DNA from: Bog-366 sp964501985
GTDB lineage: Bacteria > Acidobacteriota > Terriglobia > UBA7540
DNA length: 35,486 bases
Direction: 5' to 3'
Assembly: GCA_964501985.1 (NCBI GenBank)
Contig: CAZCVY010000060.1
Coordinates: 1-35,486 of the forward strand
Below, piece by piece: positions 16,288-24,486 of the stretch (position 1 is the stretch's first letter; each line of letters begins with the position of its first letter). A program made the translations under genes and the position numbers. The notes under the pieces were generated by a model. That model made no database searches. It saw nothing but the letters and a program-made list of their open reading frames with translations, and was not told the DNA's origin.

Positions 16288-19200
16288 ATGAACATTTCTG
16301 AGCCTTTCATTCGCAGGCCGATTGCTACGACGCTCCTTGTCATCGCCGTGTTCCTGGCCGGCGCCGTGGCTTTCCGCTTGCTGCCGGTCTCACCGCTGCC
16401 GCAGGTAGACTTCCCCACCGTTTCGGTCTCGGCGGCTCTCCCGGGCGCCAGCCCGGAAATCATGGCCTCCGCGGTCGCGACCCCACTGGAACGCCAGTTT
16501 GGCCGCATTGCCGCAGTCACCGAGATGACCTCGTCGAGCAGTCTCGGGGCCACCAGCGTCACCATGCAATTTGACTTGAACCGGAACATTGACGCGGCCG
16601 CGCGTGACACCCAAGCCGCCATCAATGCGGCACGTGGTTACCTGCCGACCAACCTTCCCAGTAACCCGACGTACCGGAAAATCAATCCTGCCGATTCCCC
16701 CATCTTCATGCTCGCATTGACCTCCGACGTGCTGCCCAAGAGCAAGGTTTACGATTATGCCTCCTCCATCCTGGCGCAGAAGTTGTCGCAGGTTAAGGGG
16801 GTGGGCCAGGCGTTCGCGGGCGGTGGCGCTCTGCCGGGGGTGCGGGTGGAATTGAACCCAAACCTGCTCAATAAGTACGGCATCGGCTTGGAGCAGGTGC
16901 GGGGTGTGTTGAGCAATTCCAACGCGAATGTCCCCAAGGGGCACTTCTCCGACGGCTCGCGCATGTGGGAAGTGGGCGCCAATGATCAATTGTTCCACGC
17001 GAGTGATTATCGCCCGCTGATCGTGGCTTACCGCAGCGGCTCAGCCGTCCACCTTTCCGATGTGGCGGAGGTGGTTGACGCGCCGGAAGAACTCCGCGCG
17101 TCCGGCTACGCCAACGGCAAGCCTTCGGTCCTGGTCATCCTCTTCCGCCAACCCGGCGCGAATATCATTGACACCGTGGATCGCGTCCGGGCCATGCTGC
17201 CGCAGCTCAGAGCGGACATGCCCCCGACAATCGATATGCGCGTGGCCATGGATCAGACCATGACCATCCGCGCCTCCGTTCACGACACGGAGCGGACGCT
17301 CATCATTTCCGTCATTCTGGTGATCATTGTAGTTTTCGTTTTTCTGCGGAATGCGCGCACCACGTTCATCCCCAGCGTCGCTGTCCCTGTGTCCTTGGTG
17401 GGGACCTTTGGGGTCATGTATTTGCTGGGGTATAGTCTCGACAATCTTTCCTTGATGGCGCTCTGCATCTCCACCGGCTTCGTGGTGGATGACGCTATCG
17501 TGGTGATTGAAAACATCACGCGCTATCTGGAAAAAGGCCTGACCCCCTTCGCCGCGGCGCTCCAGGGCGCCAAGGAGATCGGCTTCACGGTGCTGAGCAT
17601 CAGCGTGTCGCTCGTAGCGGTGTTCATTCCGTTGCTACTAATGGGGGGAATCGTGGGACGGCTGTTTCGCGAATTCGCCGTGACCCTCTCCGTGGCCATT
17701 GTTGTTTCCCTGGTGGTCTCGCTCACCGCGACGCCCTCCATGTGTGCGCACCTGTTGCGCCAGCACGAATCGCACGGCCGTTTCTATCAGACTTCCGAGC
17801 GTGCCTTCAATGCGGTGGTGAGGTTCTATGGCCGGACCCTATCCACTGTCCTGCGCTTTCCAGCCATCACCCTTGCGATATTGCTCGCCACCATCGCCCT
17901 CAACGTTTACCTCTACATCCACGTTTCCAAGGGGTTCTTCCCCCAGCAAGACAACGGACGCCTGATGGGCTCGATTCAGGCGGATCAGGATACCTCGTTT
18001 CAAGCCATGGACGGCATGCTGCGCCAGATGGTCAATATTGTCAAGGCTGATCCGGCGGTGGATACCGTCAACGGTTTTGCCGGTGGCGGCGGACCGGGCG
18101 GCGGCGCGATGAACACTGCCCGCATGTTCGTTTCGCTCAAGCCGCCTGCGGAGAGGAAAATCAACGTCGACCTGGTTATTGCCAGGTTGAGGCCACAGCT
18201 TAGCCGCATCCCGGGCGCCACGCTCTATTTACAAGCTTCGCAGGATATCCGCGTGGGCGGCCGTTTCGGCGCTTCCCAATACCAGTTCACCATGCGCGGT
18301 GACAATCTCAAGGATTTGCAAACCTTCGGCCCTCGGATGCTTCGTGAACTGAGGACCATTCCCATCATCGCGGACGTGAACACGGACCAGCAAAACCAGG
18401 GCCTCCAGGCCTTCGTGAACTATGATCGCGCTACCGCCTCGCGCTTCAGCATATCGCCACAACTGATTGACAATACCCTTTACGATGCCTTTGGCGAAAA
18501 CCAGGTTTCGACGATGTACACGGCGCTCAATCAGTACCACGTGGTGATGGAGGTGGCGCCGCAATTCTGGCAGAATCCACTGTTCCTGCACCAGACTTAT
18601 GTACACTCGCCGGCAGGTCTGGAAGTGCCTCTGAATGCCATTTCAAAATATTCCGAGATTACCGCGCCGCTGGCGGTGAACCACCAGAGCCTCTCGCCTT
18701 CCGTGACCATCTCGTTCAATCTGCAGCCGGGCGTCGCCTTGGGAGACGCTGCGGAAGCCATCACCGTGAGGGCCAGCAAAATTGGCTTGCCGTCGACCAT
18801 TCGCACCGGATTTGCCGGAACCGCGCAAGCTTATCAGGATACCCTTGGAAGCCAGCCCCTGCTGATCGCCGCCGCGCTGATTTCGGTCTATCTGGTACTC
18901 GGGATTCTCTACGAGAGCTACGTTCATCCCATCACCATTATCTCGACGTTACCATCGGCGGGAGTGGGCGCGCTGCTGGCGTTGATGCTCACGCACACGG
19001 ATCTCACGGTGATTGCCATCATCGGGATCATTCTGCTGATCGGCATTGTGAAAAAGAACGCCATTCTGATGATTGACTTTGCGCTTGCGGCCGAGCGCAA
19101 TGAGGGCAGAAGTTCTCGCGACTCGATCTACGAGGCATGTTTGCTGCGCTTCCGCCCGATCATGATGACCACCATGGCGGCAATGCTGGGGGCGGTGCCG

Positions 19201-19362
19201 CTCGCTCTCGGGACGGGCACCGGATCGGAATTTCGACGACCCCTGGGAATCGCGATCATCGGCGGGTTGCTGGTAAGCCAGTTGTTGACGTTGTACACCA
19301 CTCCCGTCGTGTACCTCTATTTTGACAAGCTGCAGAATTGGCGGCATCGGGCCCAGTCATAG
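16288..19362 (+). CDS. RND multidrug efflux pump, MdtC-like
   Basis: 1024 residues, the usual family length. It is a second, diverged RND exporter. Motifs match those of its neighbour: D401-D402 in GFVVDDAIVVIEN, LVLGILYESYVHPITIIS, and GIVKKNAILMIDFALAAERNEG, followed by the C-terminal TM11-TM12 region. The periplasmic loop goes directly from YVHSPAGLEVPLNAI to the next strand without the low-complexity insertion of the first pump. No strong ribosome site precedes the ATG at 16288 (AATTAAG), so translation may depend on read-through from the upstream cistron. The outer-membrane factor follows 100 bp downstream. Confidence 0.95.
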   Translation: MNISEPFIRRPIATTLLVIAVFLAGAVAFRLLPVSPLPQVDFPTVSVSAALPGASPEIMASAVATPLERQFGRIAAVTEMTSSSSLGATSVTMQFDLNRNIDAAARDTQAAINAARGYLPTNLPSNPTYRKINPADSPIFMLALTSDVLPKSKVYDYASSILAQKLSQVKGVGQAFAGGGALPGVRVELNPNLLNKYGIGLEQVRGVLSNSNANVPKGHFSDGSRMWEVGANDQLFHASDYRPLIVAYRSGSAVHLSDVAEVVDAPEELRASGYANGKPSVLVILFRQPGANIIDTVDRVRAMLPQLRADMPPTIDMRVAMDQTMTIRASVHDTERTLIISVILVIIVVFVFLRNARTTFIPSVAVPVSLVGTFGVMYLLGYSLDNLSLMALCISTGFVVDDAIVVIENITRYLEKGLTPFAAALQGAKEIGFTVLSISVSLVAVFIPLLLMGGIVGRLFREFAVTLSVAIVVSLVVSLTATPSMCAHLLRQHESHGRFYQTSERAFNAVVRFYGRTLSTVLRFPAITLAILLATIALNVYLYIHVSKGFFPQQDNGRLMGSIQADQDTSFQAMDGMLRQMVNIVKADPAVDTVNGFAGGGGPGGGAMNTARMFVSLKPPAERKINVDLVIARLRPQLSRIPGATLYLQASQDIRVGGRFGASQYQFTMRGDNLKDLQTFGPRMLRELRTIPIIADVNTDQQNQGLQAFVNYDRATASRFSISPQLIDNTLYDAFGENQVSTMYTALNQYHVVMEVAPQFWQNPLFLHQTYVHSPAGLEVPLNAISKYSEITAPLAVNHQSLSPSVTISFNLQPGVALGDAAEAITVRASKIGLPSTIRTGFAGTAQAYQDTLGSQPLLIAAALISVYLVLGILYESYVHPITIISTLPSAGVGALLALMLTHTDLTVIAIIGIILLIGIVKKNAILMIDFALAAERNEGRSSRDSIYEACLLRFRPIMMTTMAAMLGAVPLALGTGTGSEFRRPLGIAIIGGLLVSQLLTLYTTPVVYLYFDKLQNWRHRAQS

Positions 19363-19462
19363 GTTTCGCGACCCGCGCGACTCTGGCCTCGAAGAGCACA
19401 GAAGGCAGCAAGCAATGCGCGGACAGAGCGCGGGCAAGCAGAGAAGAGAAGGGAGCAGTCAG

Positions 19463-21016
19463 ATGAATTGCAGGCAAGTGCGAGGTCAAAAGTCGAAACC
19501 GGCGTCGCACGCATTTTTGAGTTTTGACTTCTGCGCATTCCGTTTTGACTTTCCTTTCTGCCTTCTGCTTATTGCCTTCTGCCTACTGCTGCCTTCCTGC
19601 ATGGTGGGGCCCAATTACCACCGCCCGTCCGCTCCTGCTCCTGCGGCTTACAAAGAACTTCCGCCCGCGGACTCCCCGCAGGCCTCCGAATGGGCGCCCG
19701 CTCAACCCAACGACGCACTGGCCCGCGGAAAGTGGTGGGAAATCTACAATGACCCCGAGCTCAATACGCTGGAAGAGCAAGTGAGCATTTCCAACCAAAA
19801 TCTCAAAATGGCGGAAGCGCAATTTCGCGAGGCTGAATTCGCCGTCCGGATTGCTCACTCGAACCTCTACCCGTCTATTTCATTGACCCCGTCGATTGTG
19901 AACGGTCGAACTTCGGTTACCGGAATATCCCAGGGCCAAAACTTTTCGCGGACCACCTATGACATGCCCGTGAGTGTGTCTTGGGAGGCCGACACTTGGG
20001 GAAGTATCCGGCGCAGCATTCTATCGAGCGCGGAGACCGCGCAAGCGAGCGACGCGCAGTTGGAAAACGCCCGGCTCTCCTATCAAGCACAGCTTGCGCA
20101 GGATTACTTTGAGCTGCGCGGCACGGATGGCGAGAAAGATCTACTCGACGCCACCGTGCAGTCCTACCAGGACTATCTCAAGCTGACTCAAGACAGGTTT
20201 AACAGCGGGGTGGCCTCAGGGTCCGATGTTGCTCAGGCGCAAACTCAGTTGGAGACCGCACGTGCCCAGTTGATCGATTACGATGTGGCGCGCGCGCAGT
20301 ACGAACACGCAATCGCTGTCCTCGCCGGCAAAGTCCCCGCGGATCTTTCGATCTCCTACCGTGCTATCAAGATTACACCCCCACCCGTGCCTGTGGCCGT
20401 TCCTTCGACATTGTTGGAGCGCCGACCCGACATCGCTGGCGCCGAGCGCCAGATGGCCGCGGCGAACGAGCAGATTGGCATTTCTAAGGCCGCGTACTAC
20501 CCAACTATCGGCCTAACTACTGACAATGCGCCGGTAGGCTTTGAAAGTGCTTCACTCTCAAAATGGTTCACTTGGCCCAGCCGCTTTTGGTCGATAGGAC
20601 CAGGTTTGGCGGAGACCGTCTTTGATGCCGGTAAGCGTCACGCAACTTTGAACCAGTCACAGGCAGCCTACGACTCCACCGTGGCGAATTACCGCGAAAC
20701 CGTTCTTACCGCCTTCCAACAAGTCGAGGACAACCTGGCAGCCCTGCGCGTGCTTGAGAATGAAGCTAAGGCTGAGGATGACGCGATAAAGGCTGCGCAG
20801 GACTCGCTAAACATTTCCACCTACCAGTACAAAGCCGGCACGGTCAACTACCTGACCGTAATTACCGAACAAGCGATTCTCCTCCAGGACCAGGAGCAAG
20901 CTCTGAGTATCCTGACGCGTCGCATGGGCGCCAGTGTCCTCTTGGTCGAGGCGCTCGGCGGCGGTTGGAACACCTCAAAGCTCCCATCCATCAAAGCGGT
21001 GTCGAGCGGCAAGTAG
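19463..21016 (+). CDS. Outer-membrane efflux lipoprotein, NodT/OprM family
   Basis: 517 residues from ATG 19463. It is the trimeric outer-membrane channel of the tripartite pump. A long signal region ends in the lipobox LPSC, with C46 as the acylated residue, followed by MVGPNYHRP, the usual start of NodT-type factors. Two OEP/TolC repeats follow (about residues 110-300 and 310-500), with WWEIYNDPELNTLE, YFELRG, LLERRPDIAGAERQMAAANEQIG and the final helices. The ATG at 19463 has GGGAG 7 nt upstream; the open frame extends back to 19322 but would overlap the pump gene. The DNA of the signal peptide is internally repetitive, described separately. It completes the efflux operon. Confidence 0.93.
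   Translation: MNCRQVRGQKSKPASHAFLSFDFCAFRFDFPFCLLLIAFCLLLPSCMVGPNYHRPSAPAPAAYKELPPADSPQASEWAPAQPNDALARGKWWEIYNDPELNTLEEQVSISNQNLKMAEAQFREAEFAVRIAHSNLYPSISLTPSIVNGRTSVTGISQGQNFSRTTYDMPVSVSWEADTWGSIRRSILSSAETAQASDAQLENARLSYQAQLAQDYFELRGTDGEKDLLDATVQSYQDYLKLTQDRFNSGVASGSDVAQAQTQLETARAQLIDYDVARAQYEHAIAVLAGKVPADLSISYRAIKITPPPVPVAVPSTLLERRPDIAGAERQMAAANEQIGISKAAYYPTIGLTTDNAPVGFESASLSKWFTWPSRFWSIGPGLAETVFDAGKRHATLNQSQAAYDSTVANYRETVLTAFQQVEDNLAALRVLENEAKAEDDAIKAAQDSLNISTYQYKAGTVNYLTVITEQAILLQDQEQALSILTRRMGASVLLVEALGGGWNTSKLPSIKAVSSGK
19521..19600 (+). repeat. Short-period repeat encoding the lipoprotein signal peptide
   Basis: GTTTTGACT occurs at 19521-19529 and again 21 bp later at 19542-19550. 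From 19552 onward, diverged units of the form CTTCTGC run with a 7-nt period up to the lipobox Cys codon. As 21 nt equals seven codons, the protein shows a seven-residue period, FCLLLIA then FCLLLPS. Confidence 0.7.
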
Positions 21017-21339
21017 GTTTCAGAACCCTCTCCATCTGGCATATTTCAGCGCTCGCTCAGAAGTGCCTGCCCCGATAAGTCCTGCCAGGCCGGGAAACCG
21101 GCTTCCCTGCTGGCATGCCTGCGCAGCTTTAGCGTGCGGCTGCTTGCTGCCCCCTTCCTTCCCGCGAGCTTGCTCGCGGGATTTCGCAGCCGTGGCCCTT
21201 CCCATCCGGCAAGCGGGACGAGAGAATGGCCGCCAGCAAGCTGGCTGGTGAGAGAGGCGGCAGCAAGCAGCCGCACTCTAAAGCTCCGCACCCCAAGTTT
21301 GTCTTGTTTCGTGCGGTTGTTTGTTTCATGCTGAGGGCC
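21017..21339. repeat. Cluster of palindromes and a long inverted repeat
   Basis: 323 bp between the efflux operon and the glycosyltransferase. It contains a hairpin TGCCAG-GCCGG-GAAA-CCGGC...CTGGCA (21083-21115), a perfect palindrome CCCGCGAGC-TT-GCTCGCGGG (21161-21180), and a 27-bp inverted repeat with arms 21125-21151 and 21259-21285 and one mismatch. The structures could end the efflux transcript; no T-run follows them. No gene is seen. Confidence 0.7.
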
Positions 21340-22866
21340 ATGGATACCCCTAAGAGTGATCACTTTCGAATTCCCTTGATTGCCGCGCTCGCCGCGTTTG
21401 GATTGCATCTCGTGGGGAATCCGCACTATGGATTCTTCCGCGACGAACTCTACCTCATCATTTGTGGCCGGCGTCCGGGATGGGGCTATGTCGACCAGCC
21501 TCCCGTCGTGCCGCTTCTCGCCGCCGGAACCCAGTTGTTTGGCCACTCGCTCGTGCTCTTGCGCGCCGTCCCCGCGTTCTTCGCTGCCGCGGCCGTATAC
21601 GTCACTTGTTTGCTCGCCGAAGAATTGGGAGGAGGAGCCTTCGCCCAGATCCTCGGCGCGCTCGTCGTCTTCTTCGCTCCTGTCCTCATGAATTTCGGGA
21701 TGAAGGTTTCTCCAGACGTGGTCGGTTTGTGGCTCTGGCCGCTGACGGCCCTGTACGTTCTCCGCTTGGCGAAGGGGGCGGACCCGCGTGCGTGGCTGGT
21801 GGTCGGGGCGGCGGTTGGCATCGCGATCGAGAGCAAATACACCGTCGTGTTCTTTGCTGCGGCGCTGCTGCTCGCCCTGCTGCTCACGCCCGAGCGGCGG
21901 ATTCTCTTCTCCCGCTGGTTCCTAACGGGTTGCGCGGTTGCCGGCGTGATCGCCTTGCCGAACTTCCTCTGGCAGGTCTACAAAGGGTTCCCCACCCTGG
22001 AATTCCTGCGCAACGCCGAGCACGGGAAGAACCTGATCGTCGGTCCTGGGCAATACCTGTTTCAGCAACTGCTAATTACCAACGCATTTCTATCAATAGT
22101 ATGGGTGGCCGGCTTGGTTTGGCTGCTGTGGAACGCGCATCTGCGCTTTCTGGGTTACACGTACATCATCCTGATTGCGATCATGATCGCGCTGCATGGT
22201 AAACACTACTATCCCGCCAACGTGTACCCGTATCTGATGGCCGCAGGAGGCGTGGCCATCGAAGCCTGGACGAATCGACGGAAGGCGCTTCGGCCCATCG
22301 TGGCCACTGCTGCAATTGTCTTGGGTCTCGTTTTCGTCCCTCTCGCCATGCCGATTTTGCCGGAGGCGCAGGTGGCCTCGTACTCGCAATGGCTTCTTCG
22401 GATCATGCACGTCTCGCGCCAGGCCGTCGCCACCGAGCGCAATCGCCCGTCCGAGATTCCCTCCGATTGGGCGGATATGCACGGCTGGCCCGAACTGGCC
22501 GCCACGGTCGCGAAGGTTTATCAGTCCCTGCCGCCCGACGACCGCGCGCAGGCGGCCATTGTGGCCGGCAACTACGGAGAAGCCGCGGCCATCGATTTCT
22601 TTGGCCGTCCCTACGGCTTGCCCCCGGCACTGAGCGGCCATAACCAGTATTACCTCTGGGGAACGCGCGGCTACACCGGAAATGTCGTTATCGACGTGGC
22701 CGGCGACTGCGGCGCGCGCGACCATTTGTTCGAGTCCAGCGAGCGCGCCGCGACCTTCACCTCGCCCTGGATCCAACCCTACGAGGACGGCATCCCCATC
22801 ATGGTTTGCCGCGGCATCCAGCGACCCCTCGCGGAACTCTGGCCAAGTATCAAGCATTACCGGTAG
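21340..22866 (+). CDS. Membrane glycosyltransferase, GT39/ArnT-like (PMT_2)
   Basis: 508 residues from ATG 21340. It is predicted to transfer a sugar from a polyprenyl-phosphate donor to a lipid, protein or glycan on the periplasmic side. The N-terminal region carries FRDELYLIICGRRPGWGYVDQPP, in which the Asp-Glu of RDELY is the expected catalytic pair, and about ten membrane segments follow. The C-terminal ~170 residues form a soluble domain. The open frame extends to 21226, but that part is encoded by the inverted repeat. The two ATGs at 21328 and 21340 are the likely starts; a GAGGG two bases before 21340 favours the latter weakly. No lipid-carrier synthesis genes adjoin it, so the substrate is unknown. 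Confidence 0.85.
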   Translation: MDTPKSDHFRIPLIAALAAFGLHLVGNPHYGFFRDELYLIICGRRPGWGYVDQPPVVPLLAAGTQLFGHSLVLLRAVPAFFAAAAVYVTCLLAEELGGGAFAQILGALVVFFAPVLMNFGMKVSPDVVGLWLWPLTALYVLRLAKGADPRAWLVVGAAVGIAIESKYTVVFFAAALLLALLLTPERRILFSRWFLTGCAVAGVIALPNFLWQVYKGFPTLEFLRNAEHGKNLIVGPGQYLFQQLLITNAFLSIVWVAGLVWLLWNAHLRFLGYTYIILIAIMIALHGKHYYPANVYPYLMAAGGVAIEAWTNRRKALRPIVATAAIVLGLVFVPLAMPILPEAQVASYSQWLLRIMHVSRQAVATERNRPSEIPSDWADMHGWPELAATVAKVYQSLPPDDRAQAAIVAGNYGEAAAIDFFGRPYGLPPALSGHNQYYLWGTRGYTGNVVIDVAGDCGARDHLFESSERAATFTSPWIQPYEDGIPIMVCRGIQRPLAELWPSIKHYR

Positions 22867-22946
22867 GCCGAAGATCCCCCCTGCGTCCGCGACGATTGGC
22901 GGGATCAGGCCCTTCGTGTCGCCTCGCCCGCCCGTCGAAATCCGTC

Positions 22947-24137
22947 TTATGTCCAACCGTTCTCGGCGAGTCCCGTGGCGGGCAGGTGCAATGCTGACCT
23001 CCGCCCGTCCCCCTTAATCAGGATTTCGTTCTTGCCCAATTGAATGTCGCGCACCACGGCGAAATCCTCCGAGACATGGGCAAGAAAGCTGATGTAGCGC
23101 GCGGTCAGTTTCCCTTTCGCGGGGACGATGGAAAAGGTTGGGGTCTCGAAGAGTGGCGACACCGCGAACGCCTCTCGCCGCGTCACTGGAAACGGTGTTG
23201 AGCCGAATTCGAGCCCGCGCGTTTGGCAGCGCCCATTCCACGGCGCCACCGCTCTTGACTGATTTTCCTCCCAAATCGCCGCCCAGGGAAAGTCGCTGCG
23301 CCGGAAGCAGTAACCCACCAGCAGGCGGTGGGGAAGGTTGAGGGCCGCAATGTACTGCACTTCGCGCCTCGGATTCAGCAAAACCGAGGCGATGAATCCC
23401 AGCCCCTGGCGTGCGAAGGGGCGCGTCAGGTCGACGCTGCCGCCCGTGGGCGAGGGCGCAAAGGGCCAGTGGAAGTTGCGCCCGGAGGCGAGCAACTCAT
23501 TGCCTCCATAGCCGCTGGCGCCAGTTCTTCCCCGGGTTGCGGTGATCGCAATGCGGCTGGTTTCGTTCCCCAGAAAGGGCGGGCTGAGCGTGACGTGCTG
23601 GGTCCAGTGGAAGAAGTGGTCGGCTTTCCTCTCGTTCGTTACGGTCTCGGTAAAATACGCTACGGCCTCGCCGCGCCGCAGGCGGAGCTCGCGGCTAAAG
23701 TACAGCCCCGACACCGGCAGGTCCACCCCGAGAGTGAGCGCGACCTCTTGTGAAGTCGCGCTGAGACGGGTCTTCTCCCAGAGAGCCGAAGGTGCTTCAC
23801 CGTGCGTGGACAGGCCTTGCGCCGCTTCTTCCGCCGAGGGTGGTCCGAAATAATCCAGGCAGATGTTGTGCCCGGCGATCCCGGACAGCAACTTCCCCTC
23901 ATTTATCGGGCCGTATTCCGTCGCGTGCTTTGCGGCTCGGTATTTGTAGGGCTCGATCGACTTCCAGGGTGGAACCCAGAGGGGATTAAGGACGGGCAAT
24001 CCCGTTTCGGCCAGGAATTGAAATTCCGCAATGTGGCCGCCCCCGGGCAGGGTCACCATTCGCACCAGGTCATTCTGAAGCGTATAGGCCTCGCGCCCGT
24101 TCCATTTCGTTTTCAAGCATTCGAGTCTTTTCGTCAT
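22947..24137 (-). CDS. Aldose-1-epimerase-like (galactose mutarotase fold) protein
   Basis: 396 residues from ATG 24137. No signal peptide is seen. The beta-rich pattern begins with NDLVRMVTLPGGGHIAEFQF, then NPLWVPPWKSIEP and GIAGHNICLDYFG, a style I associate with mutarotase-fold proteins from Acidobacteriota. It also contains HFFHWTQHVTLSPPFLG, which resembles the His-containing core of sugar-binding mutarotases. The enzymatic activity is not established by any motif I can name. The ATG has AAAGGAAACC 9 nt upstream; a TTG one codon earlier is less likely. It lies downstream of the truncated dehydrogenase on the same strand. Confidence 0.7.
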   Translation of the reverse strand: MTKRLECLKTKWNGREAYTLQNDLVRMVTLPGGGHIAEFQFLAETGLPVLNPLWVPPWKSIEPYKYRAAKHATEYGPINEGKLLSGIAGHNICLDYFGPPSAEEAAQGLSTHGEAPSALWEKTRLSATSQEVALTLGVDLPVSGLYFSRELRLRRGEAVAYFTETVTNERKADHFFHWTQHVTLSPPFLGNETSRIAITATRGRTGASGYGGNELLASGRNFHWPFAPSPTGGSVDLTRPFARQGLGFIASVLLNPRREVQYIAALNLPHRLLVGYCFRRSDFPWAAIWEENQSRAVAPWNGRCQTRGLEFGSTPFPVTRREAFAVSPLFETPTFSIVPAKGKLTARYISFLAHVSEDFAVVRDIQLGKNEILIKGDGRRSALHLPATGLAENGWT

Positions 24138-24198
24138 CAAAGTGGTTTCCTTTTCGCGGTCGGGACTCTGTACGTCTTCGTGCGCGAGAGATCATACC

Positions 24199-24486
24199 TC
24201 ACAGTTTCTGCGTTTGCATGCCCCCAGCTTGGAATGCCATGTCGCCCAACTTTTTCGCAATCCGGGTGACCCCGGCCTCGACTTGTCCTCGCTTGCTCAC
24301 ATCGAATGGAAAGAATTCGATCCGGCTTCCGGATTGGCGGAGTTCCTTGGCAGCGCGCCGCCCGGCTTTCACGTCTGTGTCCACAAGGGCGACGGCTGCG
24401 TTGCGCTCGGCGAATTCCCGGCAGCACGCCAAGCCGATTCCCGAGGCGCCCCCGGTCACAACCACGACTTTGTTCAGAAAATCCAT
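24199..24486 (-). pseudogene. 3'-truncated short-chain dehydrogenase/reductase
   Basis: 95 residues. The N-terminus is a normal SDR Rossmann fold: VVVVTGGASGIGLACCREFAERNAAVALVDTD, with the TGGASGIG cofactor loop and an Asp after the second strand that would favour NAD. Similarity continues to RIAKKLG and then stops, where a full SDR would read into the NNAG motif and later Tyr-x-x-x-Lys. Instead the frame ends after about 15 unrelated residues, and the next 60 bp lead into the mutarotase-like gene. The ~160 C-terminal residues with the catalytic site are missing and were not found nearby. A deletion joining the SDR 5' end to this locus is the simplest reading. Confidence 0.7.

Noticed and set aside
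11612..21016. A new type of secretion system
   Set aside because: All four genes fit the known RND adaptor, paired pump and outer-membrane factor layout.
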